DNA of 55,146 bases, taken from an archaeon. Lineage in GTDB: Archaea; Micrarchaeota; Micrarchaeia; CAILAH01. The position numbers and the translations under genes were made by a program. Where the stretch lies: positions 1-55,146 of the forward strand of contig JAJSAH010000018.1 in NCBI GenBank assembly GCA_024274875.1, read 5' to 3'. Position 1 is the first letter of the stretch; each line of letters starts with the position of its first letter. Positions 44,574 through 52,635 of the stretch are shown here, in pieces. The notes under the pieces are model-generated. The model did no database searches and had not been told where the DNA came from. It worked only from the letters and a program-made list of their open reading frames with translations.

Positions 44574-45221
44574 TCAGTAATATATTGCATTTATAAGATG
44601 TTCTGATTCGATGCGGTTAAGCAACCGTACTGTATACAGGTAGCGAACTATTGATTCGCTTGCAATCCTCATCAAAAGATGCAACGGCAATTCTGAAAAA
44701 CGATTAACCCTGAACTTAATCCTTATATCGCCTATGGAAGTGAACAATACTGCAACAGAACGCTCAACATCCAGCGCGAACAACTCATCATTCATAGAGC
44801 TCGGTTCATAGCGCTTCGCAAGCGCCGAAATGTCTTTTCCGGTTATTCCAATTGCGCGCGAACTTAACGCGCGCACATACATCACGCGGTCCTTTCCTGC
44901 CGGTATTAAAGATAATTGGCCATTCCTGTCTGCCCTAAGCGCTCTCGAAGACCTTTGCACATACTCTTTCATAGATAGCAAACGATTTTTTCCGTATATT
45001 ACCGCTAAACACGCCTTGCTTAATGTTTTCTCCAAGCCGCTTCTAATTAAAAAGCTCCTGCCAGAAATTTCGTGCCTCTTTGCACTATGAGCTGAATGAC
45101 TCTCAACTGTTGACATTTTGCCCGCAGAACATCCCATTATTGGGCCAGATGCGAGAACTGCAATGAAAGCGAATTTTGCAGGAGCACTGCGTTTCACAGC
45201 AACCTTACATTCTTTTCTCAT
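44574..45221 (-). CDS. Hypothetical membrane-anchored protein
   Basis: About 215 residues. A basic start (MRKECKVAVKR) is followed by a hydrophobic helix (AKFAFIAVLASGPIMGC), either a TM anchor or lipoprotein signal ending at Cys. The rest is alpha/beta, basic, with MKEYVQRSSRALRA and VAVLFTSIGDIRIKFRVNRF. ATG at 45221 preferred over the TTG six bases upstream, since AGGTTGAT lies before it. Its start overlaps the PUA-like gene. No family recognised. Confidence 0.5.
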   Translation of the reverse strand: MRKECKVAVKRSAPAKFAFIAVLASGPIMGCSAGKMSTVESHSAHSAKRHEISGRSFLIRSGLEKTLSKACLAVIYGKNRLLSMKEYVQRSSRALRADRNGQLSLIPAGKDRVMYVRALSSRAIGITGKDISALAKRYEPSSMNDELFALDVERSVAVLFTSIGDIRIKFRVNRFSELPLHLLMRIASESIVRYLYTVRLLNRIESEHLINAIYY

Positions 45222-45636
45222 GCGCAATCAACCTGCTCTTAGGGATTAATGGTTTTAAATATGTTCCTTTTTTGAGAGATATGCCTGCCCCTTTGCCATC
45301 AGTAGTTTTTAAAATAACAAGACCATCGCTGCAACTCTCGCAATTAGTTTGAATAGGAATGTTTGAGTATGCTTTATGCAAATCGCGCATGCCAACATCA
45401 ATAAAATTCTTTGAGGCAAGATGGCCAAACTGCAGAACAAAATTCAAAGATGGTTTTATGCCATACAGAGTGTTCAGCTTCCCAGCAAGCATGCCCTTGC
45501 GCTGCATCCTCCCATAATCAACTTTAAGGATATCTGAGCAGAGTATGTATACATTGTTCTTCCGCTCTTCAACGCAAAACCCCTTAGGAAGCGCAATGCC
45601 AAACCGGTGATTAATAAACTCTACAAACTTACTCAT
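45205..45636 (-). CDS. PUA-like RNA-binding protein linked to NSUN methyltransferase
   Basis: About 143 residues from the ATG at 45636, preceded by GGGGAG. The pattern FGIALPKGFCVEERKNNVYILCSDILKVDYGRMQRKGMLAGKLN resembles the archaeal/bacterial domain that is often the C-terminal part or neighbour of RsmF/NSUN m5C methyltransferases. The end (GLVILKTTDGKGAGISLKKGTYLKPLIPKSRLI) reads as a PUA-type beta barrel. It overlaps the NSUN gene by 8 bases, so it may supply that enzyme's RNA-binding part. Confidence 0.65.
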   Translation of the reverse strand: MSKFVEFINHRFGIALPKGFCVEERKNNVYILCSDILKVDYGRMQRKGMLAGKLNTLYGIKPSLNFVLQFGHLASKNFIDVGMRDLHKAYSNIPIQTNCESCSDGLVILKTTDGKGAGISLKKGTYLKPLIPKSRLIAHEKRM

Positions 45637-46450
45637 CGTTACTCCCCTTAACAATCTTAGCCACAAAAAATGCTTCATCAAGTTCATAACGCACAACATT
45701 CTCGTTTATATGCGCATCTTGACCGCAACCGCGAGCATAATCAAAAACAATATCTGAGCCAGCATCAGCGATAACGGCATTCGGCCTCTTAGCAAGCAGA
45801 TGCGCTACAACATCCTCATTCTCATCTATGGTTGTTGTGCATGTTGAATATACAAGCACGCCACCATCATCAAGCAAGTCAAATGCGCGCAAAATTAACG
45901 ATGTCTGCAACCTCGCCAAAGAGCGTATGCGATTCTCACTGTGCGAGATGCAACCTTTTCTTGAACCAATGCTGCTGCAAGGCGCATCAACCAAAATCTT
46001 TGTAAATTTAATGCCTGAGGGAAACCGTCGCCCATCATAATTAGTTATGCATGCGTTCAACACGCCTAACCTATCTATATGGCTTCCCAAACTTTTCAAT
46101 CTCATATATGACGAGTCGTTAGCAACTATGACGCCTCTGTTTTGCATGTGCATGCTCATTTGCGTTGTTTTACTGCCTGGAGCTGCCGCCAAATCAAGCA
46201 CGATATCATTAGGTTTTGGCGCAAGAATCATAGCGGGAACCATCGATGAGAGAGATTGTATATAATAATGGCCTAATTGATACTCAATTGTCCTGCCAAG
46301 AGATTTTTCTTCGCGCCCAGACACAGTATACGCGCAATCATACCAAGAAACCTTATCAACCGCGTAGCCCTGCGATTCAAGCGCATCATGCAACTCGCGC
46401 GGTTCTGTGCGCAAACAATTCACTCTGATGCTAACCCTGCTAAAATCCAT
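45629..46450 (-). CDS. NSUN-family tRNA/rRNA m5C methyltransferase
   Basis: SAM-dependent RNA cytosine-C5 methyltransferase of 273 residues. VSIRVNCLRT at the N-terminus, the SAM motif DLAAAPGSKTTQMS, motif IV KILVDAPCSSIGSRKGC with the release Cys, and motif VI VYSTCTTTIDENEDVV with the catalytic Cys are all present. Domains upstream of IRVN are missing, so the protein is shorter than most archaeal NSUN proteins; the PUA-like domain is a separate overlapping gene. A TATA-like TTTATATG about 20-25 bases upstream suggests leaderless expression. Confidence 0.94.
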   Translation of the reverse strand: MDFSRVSIRVNCLRTEPRELHDALESQGYAVDKVSWYDCAYTVSGREEKSLGRTIEYQLGHYYIQSLSSMVPAMILAPKPNDIVLDLAAAPGSKTTQMSMHMQNRGVIVANDSSYMRLKSLGSHIDRLGVLNACITNYDGRRFPSGIKFTKILVDAPCSSIGSRKGCISHSENRIRSLARLQTSLILRAFDLLDDGGVLVYSTCTTTIDENEDVVAHLLAKRPNAVIADAGSDIVFDYARGCGQDAHINENVVRYELDEAFFVAKIVKGSNDE

Positions 46451-46513
46451 ATGGGAATATGAGGAGCATATAAATAATATATTTTTAATCCATCTATTAT
46501 ATTGAGTTAATAT

Positions 46514-46602
46514 GGACCCGTAGTCGAGTGGTTAAGACGCTCGCCTCACAAGAATTCTGCTGGGAACGCGAGAGATCCCCCGTTCGATCCGGGGCGGGTC
46601 CA
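46514..46602 (+). tRNA. tRNA-Val (CAC) with a 16-nt intron
   Basis: Acceptor GGACCCG/CGGGTCC with discriminator A at 46602; D arm; anticodon stem CTCGC/GCGAG; T arm CCCCG-TTCGATC-CGGGG. The anticodon loop is CTCACA|C with the intron between positions 37 and 38, giving anticodon CAC. The mature tRNA is 73 nt. No CCA encoded. The epimerase gene on the other strand ends two bases away. Confidence 0.93.
46551..46566 (+). other. Intron of tRNA-Val at canonical position 37/38
   Basis: The 16 bases AGAATTCTGCTGGGAA interrupt the anticodon loop right after A37. Their removal restores a normal seven-base loop (CTCACAC). Boundaries could shift by a base or so. Splicing would need the archaeal tRNA endonuclease, which is not in the window. 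Confidence 0.8.
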
Positions 46603-46603
46603 C

Positions 46604-47545
46604 TTACCGGCATTCGCCCGAATCCTTAAGGTAGGTTATGAATTCGCGTATGCCTTCCGCAAGAGTCGTGCGGGCTCTAAACCCTAATTCGCGCCTTGCC
46701 TTCTCTGAACTCACAACACGATCATACATAAGCATCTGAACAAACTCATACGGCACCCCCTCTTTCCCTTTTATTCTACGGTACGCATTATACAACGCAA
46801 GGAACGGCCGCGACATAAATCTGTTGATACGAATATATCTTCTTTGGGCGCCAAGAAGATCAGCAACATACTCTACAAGCTCAAGCAAAGTCATTTCATC
46901 ATCGCAATTTATATTGTATACGCCCTCAGCGTTTTTATGAACTGCAAGCAGCATTGCGTTTGACACATCTCGCGCATGAACCATCGGAATATGATTGCTG
47001 CCGTCGCCAAATATTGGCATTCTCCCTTCTCTAATCAATCTGCACGCCATTCCAAACCCTTCGCCAAATCCGCTGCCATATATCATAGATGGCCTAAGTA
47101 TGCACACGTTTCCAAAGTAATTTCTGCATAATAACTCCGCTTCAAACTTGGTACGCGCATATGGAGTATCAGGATTAAGGGGCGTGCTCTCAGTTATGTT
47201 CTGATTATCTAACTTTCCATACACAGAAATTGAACTAACATATAAAAGATTCTTGATGCCCGCCTGCTCGCATCTCTCCAAAAGCGATTTGGTCCCTTCA
47301 ACATTAACATTGTAAAGAGTTGAGTATTTTCCAGACATATCAGTATTAGCTGCTAAATGAACTACCCAATCGCATCCTTTAATTTCATTATAATCAAAAT
47401 CATGCAAACTGCCGCGAACCATTTTACAGCCATCAATATTCACTGAACGGCTCAACGCCACAACATCATAATTGTTTCGCAAAAAAAGAGGCAAAACATG
47501 CCTCCCTAACCTGCCTGTGCCGCCCGTTATGAAAATACTGGTCAT
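46604..47545 (-). CDS. NAD-dependent epimerase/dehydratase (extended SDR)
   Basis: 313 residues, nucleotide-sugar-type SDR. Rossmann motif IFITGGTGRLGRHV at the N-terminus, VVHLAANTDM, the LLYVSSISVYGK strand and active-site YARTK (about residues 129-133), then RPSMIYGSGFGEGF. Substrate not identifiable; UDP-sugar epimerases, dTDP-glucose pathway enzymes and sterol-type dehydrogenases share these parts. It follows the winged-helix gene by 11 bases. Confidence 0.9.
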   Translation of the reverse strand: MTSIFITGGTGRLGRHVLPLFLRNNYDVVALSRSVNIDGCKMVRGSLHDFDYNEIKGCDWVVHLAANTDMSGKYSTLYNVNVEGTKSLLERCEQAGIKNLLYVSSISVYGKLDNQNITESTPLNPDTPYARTKFEAELLCRNYFGNVCILRPSMIYGSGFGEGFGMACRLIREGRMPIFGDGSNHIPMVHARDVSNAMLLAVHKNAEGVYNINCDDEMTLLELVEYVADLLGAQRRYIRINRFMSRPFLALYNAYRRIKGKEGVPYEFVQMLMYDRVVSSEKARRELGFRARTTLAEGIREFITYLKDSGECR

Positions 47546-47556
47546 GCGATCACTGT

Positions 47557-48009
47557 CTAATACATGCCTTTGAGCTTGGTTATTGCCATCCTAATTTTAT
47601 CCATGGCGCTGCTGTACCTTTGGTCATATGATTTCAGCATCGCTTCCAAACCTGCGTCATCAGTATCAGAAATAACGAATGAGTATTCCTTATTATTCCT
47701 CTGCAAAATACCTCTCTTCTCAAGCCGCAGCAAATGATATCTCACTGTTTTTTCGCTGCAAATAGTCCCTTTCTTTTCCAGCAAATTCATTATCTCACTT
47801 ACTTGCACGCCCCTGTGTTCTCTTAATTGCATGTCCAACATCACTTCTATCAAATCAATCAAATATTTTCTCGATTCATTAGGGTTTATTAGGCCTAATG
47901 CAAGAGCCAACCATCTAATCAATGATGCACGCGTCAGCGTCACATCAGGAGGAAGCCTCATATCCCTTACAACTAATGTGTTGAGGATGTGCTCTGATTC
48001 AGGAATCAT
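47557..48009 (-). CDS. Archaeal winged-helix DNA-binding protein
   Basis: 150 residues. The N-terminal part contains LTRASLIRWLALALGLINPNESRKYLIDLIEVML, a conserved helical module I associate with small archaeal regulators. It is followed by a winged helix: VQVSEIMNLLEKKGTICSEKTVRYHLLRLEKRGILQRNNKEYSF. The C-terminal helix AMDKIRMAITKLKGMY could dimerise. Probably a transcription regulator; target unknown, though the flanking epimerase and DUF373 genes are candidates as they run in the same direction at 9-11 bases. Confidence 0.78.
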   Translation of the reverse strand: MIPESEHILNTLVVRDMRLPPDVTLTRASLIRWLALALGLINPNESRKYLIDLIEVMLDMQLREHRGVQVSEIMNLLEKKGTICSEKTVRYHLLRLEKRGILQRNNKEYSFVISDTDDAGLEAMLKSYDQRYSSAMDKIRMAITKLKGMY

Positions 48010-48018
48010 AATATCACA

Positions 48019-49236
48019 TCATACCAAAGATACTTTGCCATTTATATCGCGCACCCTGTTATAATCGCATGATTCGCGCTTCTTCCAAGGGTTAACATAC
48101 ACAAACACTTTCTCGTCATCATCCACGCTAACAACCTTCCCAAGATAATTGCCAGAAGATGAATACACTTCTTTGCCAAGCAAATCTACGCCGCGCACCA
48201 TATCCATTTTCAAATAATGAACCACTTCCATGGACAGCGCGCCAAGCACAATGCTGAATATAAACACATTCACCAACTCGCCAAAGAACATATCAGAAGT
48301 TACCCAGCTTGCAAACGCCCAAATTATATACAGTATGATTGCAGTCAGCACTGAGTAGAACAGCATGCGGAGAGTTGCAAGGTTCTTGGATGCGCGTATA
48401 TTGTCATACAATCTTCCAACATAGATTAAGAACATTGGGGGAACAAAGGAAATCACTAAAGTGCGCAGAGCATAACCTACTGATTCAAGAGCATCGTATG
48501 TTTGGGATGTTTTTATGTACTGGTCTATGCTCATCCACACTGCTAGCACGAATAACGGAAAGGCTATCACATAAGCAATAGTGCTTACCTCTTCTGAACT
48601 GAACTTAAAATGAGATAATGTGTATAGCAACCTATCTTCAATCCCAAATCCTTTTGCAAGAAGATAAACGCCAAGCAATGCAGCTACCGGCCTCCATTCA
48701 AATCCCAAAGAATAACTTATTACCAAGCCGAGAAGAATCAATGCAGGAATACCTATAAAAATTCTGGCAAAGTAAGGTTCCTTCAACTTATCAAGAATGA
48801 GAAGGTATGTCCTCTCAAGCTCCTTGGATTGCTTCATCGAAACCTGCTTTACTGCATCTAATTTCATGCGAGAATTGATTATGGGGAGTATTTGCTCATC
48901 ATCACCGCCATCGCTCACGAATATGCATGATTCGGCAGGAAACTGAAGCAGAACTTTATCTAATTGTGATGAAATCTCCCTGTCAGCGATATAACCTCTT
49001 CCCGGATCGCCTGTGAGCGTAGCTATTTCAACATCCTCGCCTTTACTCCTCATTAAATCATATATCCTTATTGCTTCAAATATGGTGTTGCCGTCAACTT
49101 CCTCAGGGTCCTTGAGCAACAATTTATTGGCGGCGTTCAAATTCATCGATTTGCCTATTATAGGACCGCTTATGCCAACTTTTTCCTTTAAATCTGCATC
49201 CCTGTCAACGCACAACACTAAAATCTTTTTAGGCAT
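48019..49236 (-). CDS. DUF373 membrane protein with PRC-barrel-like C-terminus
   Basis: 405 residues. The soluble N-terminal domain (about 1-150) begins KKILVLCVDRDADLKEKVGISGPIIG and has FEAIRIYDLMRSKGEDVEIATLTGDPG and CIFVSDGGDDEQILPII, the archaeal DUF373 signatures. Six or so TM helices follow (about 155-355). The C-terminus GVDLLGKEVYSSSGNYLGKVVSVDDDEKVFVYV resembles a PRC-barrel. DUF373 is widespread in archaea without known function. Divergent from csl4. Confidence 0.85.
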   Translation of the reverse strand: MPKKILVLCVDRDADLKEKVGISGPIIGKSMNLNAANKLLLKDPEEVDGNTIFEAIRIYDLMRSKGEDVEIATLTGDPGRGYIADREISSQLDKVLLQFPAESCIFVSDGGDDEQILPIINSRMKLDAVKQVSMKQSKELERTYLLILDKLKEPYFARIFIGIPALILLGLVISYSLGFEWRPVAALLGVYLLAKGFGIEDRLLYTLSHFKFSSEEVSTIAYVIAFPLFVLAVWMSIDQYIKTSQTYDALESVGYALRTLVISFVPPMFLIYVGRLYDNIRASKNLATLRMLFYSVLTAIILYIIWAFASWVTSDMFFGELVNVFIFSIVLGALSMEVVHYLKMDMVRGVDLLGKEVYSSSGNYLGKVVSVDDDEKVFVYVNPWKKRESCDYNRVRDINGKVSLV

Positions 49237-49289
49237 GCTTATGAATGCTCTTATAAAACTTTTAAAGTTAATAATGCCTAAGTGTAATC

Positions 49290-49859
49290 ATGAAAGACGC
49301 TAAATTTCCAGGTGATGAGATCAGCGAAGAAATTGAATATGCCGCGGGGGAGGGTGCATATTCAGAAGATGGTATAGTTAGAGCGGAGCAGTGCGGCTGG
49401 CCCTGCGCAGATGATGGATCGAGAACTATCAGCGTAGAACCTATGTTCTCCACACCAGTGAAGCTTAAAGTTGGGCAGGAGATGTATGGGATAGTAGAAG
49501 ATGTGGGGGATACGCATGCCACAATAACGCTCTCATACGATAAATCAAAAGGAGTAAGGTATGACTTATCAAATGATTATTCTATGCTCAGGATTGAGAA
49601 TGCTAAGCAAAAAGGGCAGTATGTAAAGTATATGAGGGACCTTATCAGAATAGGCGATGTAGTTAAAGTGAAAATATTGAAGTTTGTCAAGGGTGCAATA
49701 GATGTTACAATGAATGGCAAAGGGCTTGGAGTAGTCAAAGCGTTCTGCACGCAGTGCAGGACGCCGATGGCGCTTAAGAATAATAAGTTATACTGCCAAA
49801 AATGCGATAGGAGCGAAACGCGTAAAATTGGCAGCCCGTATTTAGAGGTGATTGATTGA
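49290..49859 (+). CDS. csl4: Exosome RNA-binding subunit Csl4
   Basis: Cap protein of the archaeal RNA-degrading exosome. 189 residues: N-terminal domain with FPGDEISEEIEYAAGEGAYSEDG, S1 domain (KLKVGQEMYGIVEDVGDTHATITL; RIGDVVKVKILKFVKGAIDVTM) and a C-terminal zinc ribbon (CTQCRTPM...CQKCDRSE). A TATA-like CTTTTAAAG lies about 30 bases upstream of the ATG. Heads the csl4-rpoL-DUF99-signal peptidase string of overlapping genes, the first three linked to RNA. Confidence 0.95.
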   Translation: MKDAKFPGDEISEEIEYAAGEGAYSEDGIVRAEQCGWPCADDGSRTISVEPMFSTPVKLKVGQEMYGIVEDVGDTHATITLSYDKSKGVRYDLSNDYSMLRIENAKQKGQYVKYMRDLIRIGDVVKVKILKFVKGAIDVTMNGKGLGVVKAFCTQCRTPMALKNNKLYCQKCDRSETRKIGSPYLEVID

Positions 49860-50122
49860 AACTGAATTATGTTGTGGATGAAAAAAATCACATAGAAGTG
49901 CAGTTTATTGGAGAGGATTACAGCATACCTGCAATTCTCAAAGATATATTGGCAGATATGAAAGATGTTGAGTTCGTAACATACATTGTTGGCCATCCTA
50001 GCAGAGATCCGCCAAAGCTGGTTCTGAAAACAAACAAAAAAGATGCAAAAGAAATATTTAAAAAAGCTCTTGCAACCGCAATTCAAACGCTTGAAGGTAT
50101 GAAAAATGCGTTCAGCAAGTAG
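49856..50122 (+). CDS. rpo11: DNA-directed RNA polymerase subunit Rpo11 (L)
   Basis: 88-residue assembly subunit that pairs with Rpo3. DYSIPAILKDILADMKDVEFVTYIVGHPSRDPPKLVLKT is the Rpb11 alpha-like domain in pieces (GHPSRDPPKLVLKT is close to the standard GHPL...P.l.i.T). Start is a TTG overlapping the csl4 stop (ATTGATTGA), after GAGGTG. An ATG is not available, so the non-ATG start is quite sure. Confidence 0.93.
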   Translation: MKLNYVVDEKNHIEVQFIGEDYSIPAILKDILADMKDVEFVTYIVGHPSRDPPKLVLKTNKKDAKEIFKKALATAIQTLEGMKNAFSK

Positions 50123-50642
50123 CAGTAGCTTAAAAAAAGGCATTAGAGTTATTGGGATAGATGAAACTCCGTTCAAAAAGGGAGATGAATTCACAACGCT
50201 CGTGGCAGTCGTTGCAAGGAAGGGCAGGCTGGAGGATGTGATTACATCAAAAGTTCATGTAGATGGCGATGATTCCACAGATAAAATTATACGCATGATT
50301 AGGAAGAAATACCTGAAACAAGGAAAAGTTATAATGATTCACAGCATAACAACCGCAGGCATGAATATTGTAGATATTGAGAGAGTAAGCAAAGAACTTA
50401 ACTGTCCTGTGATAAGCATAACTGAACGGCGCGTGCATGGAAACTTGATTAAGCAGGCCATAGAGAAAAAATTTAAGCATAAGTTAAGTTTGGTTAAGGA
50501 AATGCATAAAATTGGCAAGTATTATGTTTCATACGCTGGCGCAAGCGAAGATGTCGTGCGCAGGCTGGTTAAGGCAATAGGATTCGAACCTATTCGGTTA
50601 GCGCATGTGATTGCAAGAGGGATTAAAAATGGAGATGGATAA
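50106..50642 (+). CDS. DUF99 family protein (endonuclease V-like fold)
   Basis: 178 residues. KKGIRVIGIDETPFKKGDEFTTLVAVVARKGRLEDVI, DDSTDKIIRMI, VIMIHSITTAGMNIVDIERVSKELNCPVISITERR and IGFEPIRLAHVIARGI follow the archaeal DUF99 pattern, which has an RNase-H/endonuclease-V-like core. An Asp (in GIDE) would fit a metal site. Role in nucleic-acid processing is likely but unproven. The 5' end overlaps rpo11 by 17 bases and the 3' end overlaps the signal peptidase by 14. Confidence 0.9.
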   Translation: MRSASSSSLKKGIRVIGIDETPFKKGDEFTTLVAVVARKGRLEDVITSKVHVDGDDSTDKIIRMIRKKYLKQGKVIMIHSITTAGMNIVDIERVSKELNCPVISITERRVHGNLIKQAIEKKFKHKLSLVKEMHKIGKYYVSYAGASEDVVRRLVKAIGFEPIRLAHVIARGIKNGDG

Positions 50643-51543
50643 AAAAAACAAGGTATTGGCAATATATGCAGTTGCTGCCGTATTTGCAGTATTATTTATT
50701 CTGCTTAGAATGGATTTTCTTGCAATCGCAGGAGCGCTTATGTTCATCATAGGAGTTGTATATGAGAGCATGGTAAGCGCTAAAGAAAAAGGGTTCAAAA
50801 ATGAAATAAAAGAGATTATTATCGCAATTATCGTTGCCGTCGTGCTATGGAATGTTAGCGCATTCGCGCTCAACACGAGCTCGCCGTTCAACGCAGTTGT
50901 TTCGTGCAGCATGCTCAACGCATTGCAAAGAGGAGATGTTATTGTGTTGTATGGAGGAGAAGTGAACACAAATGAAATCAATATTACTGAACATGATTTT
51001 GAAACTATGATTAACAACAGAGAGGAGCATTATGTATGCGGGTTCTGCAAACAAGGAGAATCTTATGAACCATGCTCAATCAACCCTGCAACAGGCATGA
51101 AAGCTGAGGGAGATGTGCTGAAATACGACTGCGGAGCCTGCATTCAAAAATACTTCAACGAAGAAAAAATTGTTGCATGCACTAAGGGAGTGTACATAAA
51201 CAACGAGTATTTTGACGCAACGAAAAAAGAGGGAGATATCGTGGTGTACAGGCCTAAAAAAGCCGACCTGTTTGCATCAATTGGTGATATTATACACAGA
51301 AGCATCGTAAAAATCAATGTAAACGGGGAGCAGTATTACCTCATAAAAGGAGACAATAATCCAATGTTTGATGTGCAGGCATTCGATGCATCATTGTCAA
51401 AAACAAACAGCTTGGTTAATTCATCGCAACTGCTCGGCAAATCTATACTAACCATACCATACATAGGGTATATAAAACTCGTTGCAACAGGGCAATTCGC
51501 GAACCCAGAAAACTGCAATACGCTGATGATATACAAAAACTAG
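50629..51543 (+). CDS. Signal peptidase I (archaeal Sec11-like) with Cys-rich insertion
   Basis: About 304 residues. N-terminal TM helices (about 8-45 and 60-80) lead to the catalytic Ser in PFNAVVSCSMLNALQRGDVIVL. The second conserved box is GDIIHRSIVKI, with the His used by Sec11-type enzymes instead of Lys, followed by YYLIKGDNNPMFD with Asp. Between Ser and His about 130 residues are inserted, including CGFCKQGESYEPC, CGACIQKYF and a later Cys, so six Cys in the extracytoplasmic loop. That insertion is absent from standard archaeal signal peptidases. Start ATG 50629 after GAGGG. Confidence 0.85.
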   Translation: MEMDKKNKVLAIYAVAAVFAVLFILLRMDFLAIAGALMFIIGVVYESMVSAKEKGFKNEIKEIIIAIIVAVVLWNVSAFALNTSSPFNAVVSCSMLNALQRGDVIVLYGGEVNTNEINITEHDFETMINNREEHYVCGFCKQGESYEPCSINPATGMKAEGDVLKYDCGACIQKYFNEEKIVACTKGVYINNEYFDATKKEGDIVVYRPKKADLFASIGDIIHRSIVKINVNGEQYYLIKGDNNPMFDVQAFDASLSKTNSLVNSSQLLGKSILTIPYIGYIKLVATGQFANPENCNTLMIYKN

Positions 51544-51600
51544 CAGGACACATTATACTATTAATGTTGGAAAAAGTAAATTTATTGCAAAGGTGCCTGA

Positions 51601-52635
51601 ATGAAATACGATGTGCATGTGGTCGGAGGAGGCGTAAGCGGGGGAATGGCGGCATACCTGCTCGCTAAGAAAGGATACAATGTGCTAATAAGTGAGGAAG
51701 ATATGAAAATTGGTGTTCCAAAACATTGCACAGGAATCATCTCTGTGAGAGGCCTCGAAGAAAGCGGGTTTGATTATAAAAGCGCAATAGTGAATGAGCT
51801 CTCAGGATCATACATCATAGGACCTGATAATACAACGCTGTTTGCATCGAGGAATAAAACTCAAGCGTATCTAGTTGACAGGGTTATGCTAGACAGGATT
51901 TATGTAGACATGGCTGTGAAAGAAGGCGCTGATATGCATTTGGGCGAGAGAATAAAACAAAGGAATGATTACAAAGCGCCAATAATAATAGGCGCAGATG
52001 GCGCAGCGTCAACAGTCGCGCGCATTGAGCAGTTTGAACCTATAAAAGAATATGTGAGAGGATACCAAGAAGTAATACATTCCCCTGACATTGAAAACGA
52101 CCACTGCGTCAGAGTGTATTTATCGCAAAGGCTGTTTCGGGGATTTTTTGGATGGACAGTGCCAATAAGAGATGGAGAAATGCTATGCGGATTCGGGATA
52201 ACAACAACTGCTAGTGCGCACGTGATTATGGAAAGGTTCCTTAAATTGATAAAACTTAATAAATGCAAGAGAGATCAGGGGTTCGGAGGGCTAATTCCCA
52301 TAAGCTATAGAAAAAGAAATCAAAAGGGCAAAGTCATGCTTATAGGCGATGCAGGAGGATATGCAAAAGCAACTACGGGCGGAGGAGTTTATTTTGGAAC
52401 GCTCTCAGCGAAGGCCGCAGCAAAATGCATAACTGAAAACCGAATTAATGATTATGATTTGGTTATGCAGGAACACGCTAGGGAGCTTAGAATGCATCGA
52501 ATATTAAGAAAATTATACAATAAATCGAATGATTTAATAATTAGAGCGTTGCTTAAATTAGGCAAAGCAGCAGGTATTGAGAAACGCTTACAGAAGAAAG
52601 GTGATATAGATTATGTCTCATCATTCATCAAGTAA
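51601..52635 (+). CDS. Geranylgeranyl reductase family flavoprotein
   Basis: FAD-dependent reductase that saturates the isoprenoid chains of archaeal lipids, or related lipids. 344 residues. Dinucleotide motif VVGGGVSGGMAAYLLAKKG at the N-terminus, PKHCTGIISVRG where GGRs have a Cys, GADGAASTVAR, and GDAGGYAKATTGGGVYFG, the GGR FAD-pyrophosphate signature. AAAGGTG lies five bases before the ATG. First of GGR-uppS-ATPase, overlapping uppS by 23 bases. It may act on the membrane lipid or on the polyprenyl carrier. Confidence 0.93.
   Translation: MKYDVHVVGGGVSGGMAAYLLAKKGYNVLISEEDMKIGVPKHCTGIISVRGLEESGFDYKSAIVNELSGSYIIGPDNTTLFASRNKTQAYLVDRVMLDRIYVDMAVKEGADMHLGERIKQRNDYKAPIIIGADGAASTVARIEQFEPIKEYVRGYQEVIHSPDIENDHCVRVYLSQRLFRGFFGWTVPIRDGEMLCGFGITTTASAHVIMERFLKLIKLNKCKRDQGFGGLIPISYRKRNQKGKVMLIGDAGGYAKATTGGGVYFGTLSAKAAAKCITENRINDYDLVMQEHARELRMHRILRKLYNKSNDLIIRALLKLGKAAGIEKRLQKKGDIDYVSSFIK

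Noticed and set aside
50577-50593. ATAGG-ATTCGAA-CCTAT looks like the T arm of a tRNA on the minus strand.
   Set aside because: It lies inside the conserved C-terminal IGFEPIRLAH motif of the DUF99 gene, and no acceptor, D or anticodon arm can be found around it.
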